Of a stretch of 43,984 nt of DNA, positions 16,035-24,221 are shown one piece after another. How positions within the stretch are numbered: the first letter of the stretch is position 1; every line of letters starts with the position of its first letter. The stretch comes from Ruminococcus sp. UBA4240 (GTDB lineage Bacteria; Bacillota; Clostridia; Oscillospirales; Ruminococcaceae), in the NCBI GenBank assembly GCA_002395525.1, contig DGXE01000015.1:1-43984 (forward strand), given 5' to 3'. The notes under the pieces are model-generated. The model worked only from the letters and a program-made list of their open reading frames with translations, had not been told where the DNA came from and did not search any database. Both the position numbers and the translations under genes were made by a program.

Positions 16035-17009
16035 CTATTCATACATGACGATGTGGGTTTCGGTCTCTTCTTCTTCGGTTTCTTCCGGGGGTGAGGTCTC
16101 CTCGGTCTCTTCCTCTTCCTCCCCGGAAACGGTGGTCTCCTCCTTGCGGCGGCCCTCCGCCTCGGCACGGGCTGCCGCCTCAGCCTCGGCCTGGGCTGCC
16201 TCCTCCGCCTTTTTGGATTCGTATACCTCCAGATTGCTTTCATAGAGTGCATCCGCCTTCTTTATGGAATCGCTGTCCATAAAGGAAGCCCTTGCCGCCC
16301 CGCCTATAAGGGTGAGCACACCCTCTCTCCGATCCTCCAGACGGTTTTCAAGTATCTCCATGGCAAAGCGCATCTTGGAGGAAAGGTCGTTTATATTGCC
16401 TATCTCCACCTTTATCCTGTCCTGGTACATAAAGGAGATCTGCGTCCTGTCGGTCACATCTATGGAGGTAATGCCGTCCCCGGCAGTATAGCCCTCCTCG
16501 GTAAAGCAGGCTATCACCGCATTCACAGCCTCGTCCTTGCGGGGATCGCCGGAGGTGTACTTATCCCCGGGGACTATCCCCGGCGCAGGCTGGGTGCCGT
16601 AGAAATCAAGGAGGTCTGCCTTTGGCTCCTCGGAGCTTTCAAGCACCTTGCCCCCCTGACTTACCAGAAGCACGTTCCTGTCACATATGAAATTCGCCAC
16701 AGGAGTCGATGCGGTCACATTTATGGAAACGCTTGATGGGAAGGATCTCTTTACCGTGGCATCCTCCACATATACCAGCTTTTCAATGTTTTTCTCCGCC
16801 GCCCCCATATTGGTGACGATAAGATTTGCTCCCGCCTTTATCCCGGATGCATCCACCAGCTCCTCCGGGGTGTAGTTGCTGCTGCCCGTGAGCTTCACCG
16901 TGTCTATCTTGAAAAACACCGTGACACACAGCACGCCGAATACTATCAGCACCAGTATCAGTACGGGCATAAAAGGCACAGACCTTTTCCTCTGCCGCCG
17001 TACAGCCAT
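16035..17009 (-). CDS. ftsQ: Cell division protein FtsQ / DivIB
   Basis: A 324-residue bitopic membrane protein of the septal FtsQ-FtsL-FtsB complex. A basic cytoplasmic N-terminus (VRRQRKR) and one membrane helix (about residues 14-34, PVLILVLIVFGVLCVTVFF) are followed by a POTRA domain (FKIDTVKLTGSSNYTPEELVDASGI...) and the FtsQ/DivIB beta domain. The last about 75 residues are a coiled coil rich in Ala/Glu and then a run of Glu/Thr, an acidic tail outside the membrane. It follows murG by 18 bases, the usual dcw position. Confidence 0.9.
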   Translation of the reverse strand: MAVRRQRKRSVPFMPVLILVLIVFGVLCVTVFFKIDTVKLTGSSNYTPEELVDASGIKAGANLIVTNMGAAEKNIEKLVYVEDATVKRSFPSSVSINVTASTPVANFICDRNVLLVSQGGKVLESSEEPKADLLDFYGTQPAPGIVPGDKYTSGDPRKDEAVNAVIACFTEEGYTAGDGITSIDVTDRTQISFMYQDRIKVEIGNINDLSSKMRFAMEILENRLEDRREGVLTLIGGAARASFMDSDSIKKADALYESNLEVYESKKAEEAAQAEAEAAARAEAEGRRKEETTVSGEEEEETEETSPPEETEEEETETHIVMYE

Positions 17010-17027
17010 TTTTCACCGCCCCTTTGG

Positions 17028-18323
17028 TCAATCCTGTGATCTTCTGTCGCCCTTGCGCCTGTCTTCCGTGTTCTGCCGCCTTTCAACCGCTTCCTCCCTC
17101 GTGTCGGGGAGACCTCTGCGGCGGTCGTTGTCCTGCCTGCGGTGGCGGCGGCGCCTGTCCCGAAGACGGTCATCTATCCTCTCTATGTCCTCCCAGCGGT
17201 CTCTTACCACCTCGGAGATGATGTTGTATATCCTGTCCTCCACATCGGGCACAGCAAGAGCAGCCGCACGGTGCTCAAGCTCGGTTATCCTGTCCGGATC
17301 CTCCAGAAGCCCCTTCACCGTGTCAAGGACGGTGTTTTCCTCGATTTCCTTTTCACGCAGGACTATTGCCGCCCCCGCACTGCCCAGCACCATTGCATTG
17401 TGGTACTGATGATCCCCTGCCACATTGGGTGAGGGTATGAGCACAGATGCTCTGCCTGCCACCTCAAGCTCCGTGACAGCGGATGCGCCGCTGCGGCATA
17501 TGATGATATCCGCCGCCGCCGTGCATATGTCCATGTTGTAGATAAATTCCTTTACTATAAGCCCCTTGCGGGACAGATTCACCCCTGCATCCCTCAGGGA
17601 CTTCTCAAAGGTGTCGTGCCCCATTCTGCCGTAGGAATGGATGTGGGATACGGGGAATCCGCAGCCCTCCTCCCATTTGATGAGCTTCTGTGCAGCTTCA
17701 TTTATAGCCCCTGCCCCAAGAGAGCCGCCCCATGAGAATATGCACAGGGCATTCTCGTCAAGACCCAGCTCCCTTTTGGCAGCCTTCCTGTCCGGCAGGG
17801 AATAGAATTCCTTCCTTACAGGCAGACCTGTGTCCACCATTTTGGCAACGTCCCCCATGTAGTCCCTTGCCTGGGGCATAGTGAGCATTACCGCATCCGC
17901 CTTTTTAGCCAGGGCACGGGTGGTGACCCCGGGATAGGCGTTCTGCTCGTGTATGACCGTGGGCAGACCCATAACCTGGGCAGTGTAGACCACAGGCCCG
18001 CTGACATAGCCCCCGGTGCCTATGACTATCTCAGGTACGAAATCACGTATTATCCTGTATGCCTTGTTGCCGGAGTGGAGCAGATAGTGCACCGCCTTTG
18101 CATTGCGGGCGATGTTCTCCGCACTCAGCCTGCGCTGAAAGCCTGCCACCTCGATAGGGGCAAAGTCTATGCCTGCACGGGGCACGAGCCGTGATTCCAT
18201 GCCGTCAGGTGTCCCCGCATAGAGAAAGACCGAATCCGGCTCCCTCTCCTTTATTATGGATAAAATGGCAAGGGCGGGGTTGATATGCCCCGCAGTTCCT
18301 CCGCCTGCAATAAGAACTCTCAT
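17028..18323 (-). CDS. murG: MurG, lipid II-forming GlcNAc transferase, with basic tail
   Basis: A 431-residue GT28 enzyme that adds GlcNAc to lipid I on the inner membrane face, making lipid II. The N-terminal glycine loop GGGTAGHINPALA (residues 7-19), GTGGYVSGPV (about 97-106), HEQNAYPG (about 119-126) and the UDP-GlcNAc site region SGASAVTELEVAGRASVLIPSP are intact. The catalytic part ends near residue 370; the remaining about 60 residues are an unusual Arg/Asp-rich, probably disordered tail (for example DRRRRHRRQDNDRRR). GGAGTAATACT precedes the ATG. It follows ftsW by 106 bases. Confidence 0.95.
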   Translation of the reverse strand: MRVLIAGGGTAGHINPALAILSIIKEREPDSVFLYAGTPDGMESRLVPRAGIDFAPIEVAGFQRRLSAENIARNAKAVHYLLHSGNKAYRIIRDFVPEIVIGTGGYVSGPVVYTAQVMGLPTVIHEQNAYPGVTTRALAKKADAVMLTMPQARDYMGDVAKMVDTGLPVRKEFYSLPDRKAAKRELGLDENALCIFSWGGSLGAGAINEAAQKLIKWEEGCGFPVSHIHSYGRMGHDTFEKSLRDAGVNLSRKGLIVKEFIYNMDICTAAADIIICRSGASAVTELEVAGRASVLIPSPNVAGDHQYHNAMVLGSAGAAIVLREKEIEENTVLDTVKGLLEDPDRITELEHRAAALAVPDVEDRIYNIISEVVRDRWEDIERIDDRLRDRRRRHRRQDNDRRRGLPDTREEAVERRQNTEDRRKGDRRSQD

Positions 18324-18429
18324 AGTATTACTCCACTTGATCTATATGATGGAACTGACAGCTGTCCAGATGTTTAAGGAATCAACTGTCAGAAGCAAGA
18401 GGCAAGGTCTGTGATGATGAGTATAACCC
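18324..18429. repeat. Spacer with inverted repeat between ftsW and murG
   Basis: Contains CTGACAG...CTGTCAG in inverted order and the string GAAGCAAGAGGCA (about 18390-18402), which recurs in reverse complement near 29101-29113 before rpmH. A weak member of the intergenic element family; no gene found. Confidence 0.35.
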
Positions 18430-19791
18430 CTATCCCCTATGTCTGGGAACCCTTACCGCCTCTCTGGGGCGGGGTGCCCTTTCGGGCTCGGCGGGCTTTT
18501 CCTCCGGGGGCTGTTCACGCTTGCGGTAGCGGGAAACATTCAGGATAAGCCCCACCTCCGCCAGCTGTATGGCAAGGGCCGTGCCCCCGTAGCTGAAGAA
18601 GGGGAGGGATACGCCTGTATTGGGCATACCGTTGGTCACCACCAGCACATTCATGAGAAACTGCAGAAACAGCTGTGTGGTAAGACCCGTCACCAGGAGC
18701 ATACCGAACTTGTCCGGGGCGTTGCCCGCAATGTTGATGCCGCATACCAGCAGCAGTATGAAGAGCAGTACGATTATCATGCCCCCCATAAAGCCCAGCT
18801 CCTCCACGGTTATGGCGAATATGAAGTCGTTCTGGGGCTCGGGGAGATAAAGGTATTTCTGCCTTGACTGACCGAAGCCCACTCCGAACCAGCCCCCGGA
18901 GCCTATGGCAATGAGGGAGTTGCGTATCTGCAAAGTCTCATCGGAATACTGGGGATCAAAGGTGTTGAGCCAGCTGTTGAATCGGGTGCCTATGTAGTCA
19001 TATCCCAGTGCGGAAAGGAGCATCATGCCGCCCAGACCTACCACCACCACAATTACCAGCAGCAGACCGAACTGGAAGTAATCAGCGCCCCCCATGAACA
19101 TCATCACCAGACAAACCACACCTACGATTATGCAGGCGGACAGGTGAGGCTCTGCAAACAAAAGTCCTGCCACAACTCCCATGACCAGTATGGGCAATGC
19201 AATAGTGCTCCAGAACTTAGCCCCCTGCATTGTCTTTTTGTCAAGAGTACCGTCGGGATTGTGCCGCTCCTTGTGCTCCACCGACATTATCATGGCAAGC
19301 ATGACCACAAGTATGGGCTTTGCCACCTCGGAGGGCTGGAATCCCAATAACCACCGTGTAGCGCCGTTTATGGTCTGTCCCATTACAAGCACCAGTACCA
19401 GAAGCACTACGCACAAAAAATAGGCGATTATCGTAACTACCGGTTTCTGTAAAAAGTGGTATGGGATATTGGTCAGGACTATCATGGCTCCCAGACCCAC
19501 TGCTGCGGCACGGAGCTGCTTGAAAAAGTAGAACTCCGGTGTGCGCATATTCTCCGCAGTGCGCTCATATATAGCCTGGGGATAGGATGCGGAATACATC
19601 ATCAGCAGCCCTATGATGAGAAGCACCAGCACTATCATCAGAAATGCGATATCTATGCCGCCCTTGTTGTCAAGGGTATCCAGATACTCTCCGTATGAGC
19701 CGGTATGCCAGAAGACCTTCCTGAAAAGGGACGGCTTTTTCTTTTTCTTTTTTACTGCCCCGCCGGGCACAGATCTCTTTTTGTCTGCCAT
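18430..19791 (-). CDS. ftsW: FtsW-type SEDS peptidoglycan glycosyltransferase
   Basis: A 453-residue SEDS protein with about ten membrane helices that polymerises lipid II at the septum with its partner class B PBP. Typical stretches are GATRWLLGFQPSEVAKPILV (the conserved NGA.RW..G...QPSE region), NDFIFAITVEELGFMGG and GMPNTGVSLPFFSYGGTA near the C-terminus. The start at 19791 (MADKKRS) follows GGGAGA; the cytoplasmic N-terminus has six lysines in a row and the C-terminus is Pro/Arg-rich. Location between mraY and murG supports FtsW rather than RodA. Confidence 0.92.
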   Translation of the reverse strand: MADKKRSVPGGAVKKKKKKPSLFRKVFWHTGSYGEYLDTLDNKGGIDIAFLMIVLVLLIIGLLMMYSASYPQAIYERTAENMRTPEFYFFKQLRAAAVGLGAMIVLTNIPYHFLQKPVVTIIAYFLCVVLLVLVLVMGQTINGATRWLLGFQPSEVAKPILVVMLAMIMSVEHKERHNPDGTLDKKTMQGAKFWSTIALPILVMGVVAGLLFAEPHLSACIIVGVVCLVMMFMGGADYFQFGLLLVIVVVVGLGGMMLLSALGYDYIGTRFNSWLNTFDPQYSDETLQIRNSLIAIGSGGWFGVGFGQSRQKYLYLPEPQNDFIFAITVEELGFMGGMIIVLLFILLLVCGINIAGNAPDKFGMLLVTGLTTQLFLQFLMNVLVVTNGMPNTGVSLPFFSYGGTALAIQLAEVGLILNVSRYRKREQPPEEKPAEPERAPRPREAVRVPRHRG

Positions 19792-20177
19792 TGTTTCTCC
19801 CAACATGTAATGAAGAATGTAATGCATGAATGCATGATGCTTGCTTTTCTCTTTGGCAGCCGCGGATCGGGTGTACAGCAGCCGACAAACGCATAGTCAG
19901 GCTGTCATGTCACCGTCAGTTTCAAAGCTTGCTTTCAACAAGCAAGCGTGAGCCGCAGGCTTGCTCCACGCAGTGAGCCTTCCGTTCAGTGGGGGATTGT
20001 TAAGCCACTGCGTGGGCGACCTCACCTGAACGGTAACATGGCACCCATGCCACCGCAATGGCATGAGCTGCCATTAGAGGCGGGGGTGATCTCTCCGATA
20101 GCGGAGAGGTGTCCGCAAGGACAGAGTGGCTGACCGACAGAACATGGCTTGCGGTTATACCTGTTCACTATCAGCAT
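19792..20177 (-). other. 386-base structured spacer in the murD position
   Basis: No credible gene. Read on the minus strand it has many nested hairpins: TGTCC/GGACA, CTCTCCG/CGGAGAG (about 20090-20107), CCACGCAGTG/CACTGCGTGG, an 8-bp CCGTTCAG/CTGAACGG pair closing about 50 bases, and GCTTGCTTG/CAAGC pairs near 19927-19947. The end near ftsW is a run of ATGCAT-like words. It resembles the GC-rich repetitive spacer elements of gut clostridia or a structured RNA; it lies where murD normally sits. Confidence 0.5.
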
Positions 20178-21197
20178 TCAGTGATCCAGCATCAGGTTTG
20201 CGGCAATGCCCCCTGCAAGGGCAATGCATGAGAAGACTATGACTATCTTGTTCTCGGAAAAGCCGCTCATCTCAAAGTGGTGATGTATGGGGGTCATCTT
20301 GAAGATGCGCCTGCCCTCACCGTACTTTTTCTTGGTTATCTTGAAGTAGGTGACCTGCAGCACCACGGAGAGAGCCTCCGCTATGTACAGTATTGCCGCA
20401 AGCACCAGCATCACGTGCTGATGGAATATAAATCCCATGGCGCATACAGTGCCCCCCAGGAACATAGAGCCCGTATCCCCCATGAATATCTTGGCGGGAT
20501 TGATGTTCCAGATGAGAAAGCCCATGCAGCCCCCTGCCAGCGCTGCCGCCCATACAGCCGCCTCGCCCTCTCCCATGCGGGAGAATACAGCCAGCATACA
20601 CGCCGCAAACACCACCGTCACCGAGCCGCACAGCCCGTCCACACCGTCCGTGAGATTGACTGCATTGGTAAGGTACACGAGATAGAGCATCATAAGGGGA
20701 TAGTAGAAGTACCACAGCTCCAGATCACCGATAAAGGGGAAATGCACCGCCGTTGAGGTATCCCCCAGAAGATACAGCGCCGCCAGAAAGAGAGCGCTGC
20801 CTATAAACTGGGCTATCATCTTCTGCCCGGGCTTCAAGCCCTCCCTGTCCTTCTTCACAGACTTTATGTAGTCATCCACAAAGCCTATGCCCCCGTTGAA
20901 AAGTGCAAAGGCTATCCCGGAGAGCACCTTGTAAAGGGAGGTGTTGTCAGGTGTGAGGGATACATCCGAGTGCTGATAGCGGTATATGCCTATGCACACC
21001 GCCGCAGATACAAGTATCCCCAGTATGAACATGAACCCGCCCATAAGGGGAGTTCCGTTCTTGCTCTTCTGCCATGCGGGACCCTCCTCATATATGGTAG
21101 CACCGAAATGCAGCTTTCTCATCATGGGGATGATAAAAAGCCCGGATGCCCCCGCAACTGCAAAGGCTATTATGATAGCTATTATATTTGTAAGCAT
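20178..21197 (-). CDS. mraY: Phospho-MurNAc-pentapeptide transferase MraY
   Basis: A 339-residue, ten-helix membrane enzyme that transfers phospho-MurNAc-pentapeptide to undecaprenyl phosphate, forming lipid I. Catalytic motifs are visible: FVDDYIKSVKKDREGLKPGQK, NAVNLTDGVDGLCGS, MGDTGSMFLGG and the cytoplasmic PIHHHFEMSGFSENKIV. Its ribosome binding site overlaps the end of the 55-codon gene just upstream, so translation of the two is linked. The usual downstream neighbour murD is absent. Confidence 0.97.
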   Translation of the reverse strand: MLTNIIAIIIAFAVAGASGLFIIPMMRKLHFGATIYEEGPAWQKSKNGTPLMGGFMFILGILVSAAVCIGIYRYQHSDVSLTPDNTSLYKVLSGIAFALFNGGIGFVDDYIKSVKKDREGLKPGQKMIAQFIGSALFLAALYLLGDTSTAVHFPFIGDLELWYFYYPLMMLYLVYLTNAVNLTDGVDGLCGSVTVVFAACMLAVFSRMGEGEAAVWAAALAGGCMGFLIWNINPAKIFMGDTGSMFLGGTVCAMGFIFHQHVMLVLAAILYIAEALSVVLQVTYFKITKKKYGEGRRIFKMTPIHHHFEMSGFSENKIVIVFSCIALAGGIAANLMLDH

Positions 21198-21198
21198 A

Positions 21199-21366
21199 TT
21201 ATTCCCCTGTCACCGCAAATTTCATTGTAACAGCGCTGCTGCCAAGCACCAGTGTGTTCAGCAGCTCCAGCATATCTCCGCTGAGCTCCGTTTTCCCAAG
21301 GGAATTATCCTTTTCCTCCAATGTCCTTGTGTCTCTTTCATCCTCACACAGGTATAAGCTGTACAT
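21199..21366 (-). CDS. Small hypothetical protein (55 residues) between murE-murF and mraY
   Basis: An open frame of 55 codons plus TAA, starting MYSLYLCEDERDTRTLEEKD and ending TMKFAVTGE. It has a strong GGGAGGGAG site six bases before the ATG, begins 25 bases after murE-murF, and its stop is one base before the mraY ATG, so it fills the gap exactly in the operon direction. Acidic N-terminal half, Leu-rich middle (MLELLNTLVLGSSAV), no membrane helix or signal. No family recognised. Tight placement and ribosome binding site argue that it is translated; it might be a coupling leader for mraY. Confidence 0.6.
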   Translation of the reverse strand: MYSLYLCEDERDTRTLEEKDNSLGKTELSGDMLELLNTLVLGSSAVTMKFAVTGE

Positions 21367-21390
21367 ATGTTTCTCCCTCCCGTTGTTCTC

Positions 21391-24192
21391 TTATGTATTG
21401 CGCAGAGCCTCTATTACCTCTTCCATCTTCATGCCTCTGCTTGCCTTGAAAAGCAGCGCCTCCCCGTCGGACAGGTTCTCTCTCAGCCAGGACACCATGC
21501 TCTGCTTGTCCTCAAAGTGAAGACCCTCGCCCCCGGCAGCCTTTGCTCCCTCTGCGGTGTTTCTGCTTATGTCACCGTAGCAGACTACCCGTATGCCGAG
21601 ACCTGCCGCATATTCTCCCACCTGACGGTGCAGCTCCTGTGTCTGACTGCCAAGCTCCAGCATATCCGCAAGCACCGCTGTGTGCTTCGGCGCATCTATG
21701 CCGCCAAGCACTCCAAGTGCTGCCTTTACCGAATCGGGTGCCGCATTGTAGCAGTCGATAAGGCACTTTCTGCCCCCTATCTCCTCTATGTGCTGCCGCA
21801 ACCCCCCGGGTGCATACCCTTCCAGCGCCTTTGCCCCGCTTTCTATGGGCACTCCCGCCTCAGCTCCGGCAGCAATGGCTATAAGGGCATCCTTTATATG
21901 GTGCTCTCCCTTGCACCCAAGGCAGACCCGGGCAGTCCTGTCCCCGTAAACGGCGGTGAATGCCACACCGTCGGCAGTATCCTCTATGTCCCTTGCGGTA
22001 ACGTCATTGCCGTCACCTATGCCGCAGGATATGACCTTCCTGTCAAGGATACCCTTTAAGGTACACAGCTTGTCGTCATCGCCGCACACTATAAGGGGGG
22101 CATCGGGTGCTGTGCCCTCAAGTATCTCCAGCTTTGCCTTCATTATGCCGTCCCTGTCGCCTAAGTTTTCCGCATGGGACCAGCCGATGTTGGTTATAAC
22201 GCAGATATTGGGCACCGAGCACCGGGACAGCCTGCTTATCTCCCCGAAATGGGACATACCCATTTCAATGACCGCTGCCTCATGGGATGCATTCAGCCCC
22301 AGTAGCGTAAAGGGCATACCCACTTCGTTGTTGTGGTTCCCCTGAGTGTAGAGGGTGTTGTACTTCGCCCCCATTACACAGGCTGTCATTTCCTTTGTTG
22401 TGGTCTTCCCCACACTGCCTGTAATGCCGATAAGTGGTATGTCAAAGCGCATACGGTAGCCGTGGGCTATGTCCTTCAGCGCCTTGTTGCTGTCACTCAC
22501 CACAACACAGGGTATGTCATCCACAGCCCTTTCCGTCACTGCAAAGACTGCCCCTGCCTTGGCAGCCTTCTCCGTAAAGAGATTTCCGTCAAAGGAGGCA
22601 CCCTTCAAGCCAATAAAGGCATCTCCCGGCTTTATGCTGCGGGTGTCGGAGCTTATATCCGCCGCCCTTACCGCCGCAGACCCGTCTCCCCTGACCTGCC
22701 CGCCGCAGAATGCCGCCGCCTCTGATGCGGTAATGGTGGCTTTCAGGGCATCAGCCGCCACCTCACGCTCGTCAAAGTGAGTGTGTTCCGTACCTATTAT
22801 CTGATAGTCCTCGTGACCCTTTCCCGCAAGCACCACCACATCATCCCGCCGTGCGGTGACGATGGCCTGCTCTATGGCTTTCCGCCTGTCGGTGATGCGT
22901 ATATATTCCACACCCTCCGGCACTCCGGGGATGATCTCGTCTATTATTGTCTCCGCATTTTCCGTCCGGGGGTTATCTGATGTTATGATAAGGATATCAG
23001 CGTATCTTGCCGCCGCAGCCGCCATAAGGGGGCGCTTGGTCCTGTCCCTGTCACCGCCGCAGCCGAACAGGCAGATAAGCCTGCCCTTCGTATTTGCCTT
23101 CACATTGCGCAGCATATTCTCCAGGGCATCCGGAGAGTGGGCATAGTCGCACAGCAGTGTGAATTCCCTTCCCGTGGGGATGATCTCACACCGTCCCCGC
23201 ACTCCGCCAAAGGACTTTACAGCCGCCTGTATCTTCTCCATGGGCAGTCCTAAGTGCTCGCACACCGCAATTGCCGCTGTACAGTTGGAAACGTTGTACT
23301 CACCTATCATGGGCAGCTCAAAGGGGAATGTGCTTCCGTGAATGTAGTCAAACCGGGCAAAGCCGTTTTCAAAGCCGTAGGGGATGTATCTTACCCCGTC
23401 GCCATCCGCCGTCCTTCCATATTCGCAAACGGTGCATCCTGCCATGGCGGCAAGCCTTCTGCCGTATTCATCATCGGCGTTCACAAAGGCAGTTTTGCTG
23501 TGTTCACGGGTGAACAGCTTTGCCTTTGCGGCAAAGTATTCCTCCATGGTGCCGTGGTAGTCCAGGTGATCCTGTGTCAGATTGGTGAATACGGAAACAT
23601 CAAAGACAGCGGGACCTATGCGGTTCTGCGCCAGCGCAAAGGAGGACACCTCCATCACACAGTGAGTGCAGCCCTCCGCCGCCATTCTCCCGAAGAGGGA
23701 GTAAAGCTCCTTTACCCTCGGAGTGGTGGGGGTGTTTTCATCATGTTCCACGGGGAACATATCAATGAGAACCTGTGTGGTGCCGATAAACCCCGCCTTT
23801 ATGCCGTTCTCGTGGAGTATGTGATGCACCAGGGTCGCCGTGGTGGTCTTGCCGTTGGTGCCGGTTATGCCTATAAGGCACAGCTTCTTCTGAGGCTCCC
23901 CCGTCATGACAGCACAAAGCCTGCCGTAAAACTCCCTTGTGTCGGGAACGATTATCTGATGCTCCCACAGCCCTAAGTCGTGATCCGTCACCAGCGCCGC
24001 TGCCCCCTTCTGGAGCATATTCCTTGCGGCGGTGTGGCCGTCAAACTTATTCCCCCTGACGCAGACAAAAATGCTCTTCGGGACAACCTCGTTTGTGTTG
24101 TCGGTAACGTCCCGGATCTCCCTGTCCGGCCCCTTGTATTCATATTCCGCCCCTGTCTTCTCCAGCAGGGACATGAGTGATATTGTTTCCAT
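21391..24192 (-). CDS. murE-murF: Fused MurE-MurF ligase
   Basis: A single 933-residue frame joining two consecutive Mur ligases. Residues 1 to about 483 are MurE: P-loop GITGTNGKTTTAT (108-120), substrate region TPTTPRV, and the DNPR motif (406-409) that selects meso-diaminopimelate. Residues about 485-933 are MurF: SSDTRSIKPGDAFIGLKG, P-loop GITGSVGKTTTKE (589-601), QGNHNNEVGMP and TNIGWSHAENLG. The product would add meso-DAP and then D-Ala-D-Ala to UDP-MurNAc-dipeptide in the cytoplasm. The junction near 484-488 has no stop, frameshift or long linker. It follows the PBP gene by 29 bases. Confidence 0.95.
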   Translation of the reverse strand: METISLMSLLEKTGAEYEYKGPDREIRDVTDNTNEVVPKSIFVCVRGNKFDGHTAARNMLQKGAAALVTDHDLGLWEHQIIVPDTREFYGRLCAVMTGEPQKKLCLIGITGTNGKTTTATLVHHILHENGIKAGFIGTTQVLIDMFPVEHDENTPTTPRVKELYSLFGRMAAEGCTHCVMEVSSFALAQNRIGPAVFDVSVFTNLTQDHLDYHGTMEEYFAAKAKLFTREHSKTAFVNADDEYGRRLAAMAGCTVCEYGRTADGDGVRYIPYGFENGFARFDYIHGSTFPFELPMIGEYNVSNCTAAIAVCEHLGLPMEKIQAAVKSFGGVRGRCEIIPTGREFTLLCDYAHSPDALENMLRNVKANTKGRLICLFGCGGDRDRTKRPLMAAAAARYADILIITSDNPRTENAETIIDEIIPGVPEGVEYIRITDRRKAIEQAIVTARRDDVVVLAGKGHEDYQIIGTEHTHFDEREVAADALKATITASEAAAFCGGQVRGDGSAAVRAADISSDTRSIKPGDAFIGLKGASFDGNLFTEKAAKAGAVFAVTERAVDDIPCVVVSDSNKALKDIAHGYRMRFDIPLIGITGSVGKTTTKEMTACVMGAKYNTLYTQGNHNNEVGMPFTLLGLNASHEAAVIEMGMSHFGEISRLSRCSVPNICVITNIGWSHAENLGDRDGIMKAKLEILEGTAPDAPLIVCGDDDKLCTLKGILDRKVISCGIGDGNDVTARDIEDTADGVAFTAVYGDRTARVCLGCKGEHHIKDALIAIAAGAEAGVPIESGAKALEGYAPGGLRQHIEEIGGRKCLIDCYNAAPDSVKAALGVLGGIDAPKHTAVLADMLELGSQTQELHRQVGEYAAGLGIRVVCYGDISRNTAEGAKAAGGEGLHFEDKQSMVSWLRENLSDGEALLFKASRGMKMEEVIEALRNT
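23744..23759. promoter_or_regulatory. Near-consensus parS-like site inside murE
   Basis: TGTTCCACGGGGAACA differs from the parS at 6151-6166 by one base (central T to G). It lies in the MurE coding region (residues about 145-150). Whether ParB binds with the centre broken is unknown. Confidence 0.35.
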
Positions 24193-24221
24193 TATCTTTT
24201 CCCTATTACCTGTTACTTTAC

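Noticed and set aside
15518..16252. 244-residue version of the membrane protein with an Arg-rich N-terminus
   Set aside because: The extra part overlaps ftsQ in another frame; a ribosome binding site supports the start at 16027.
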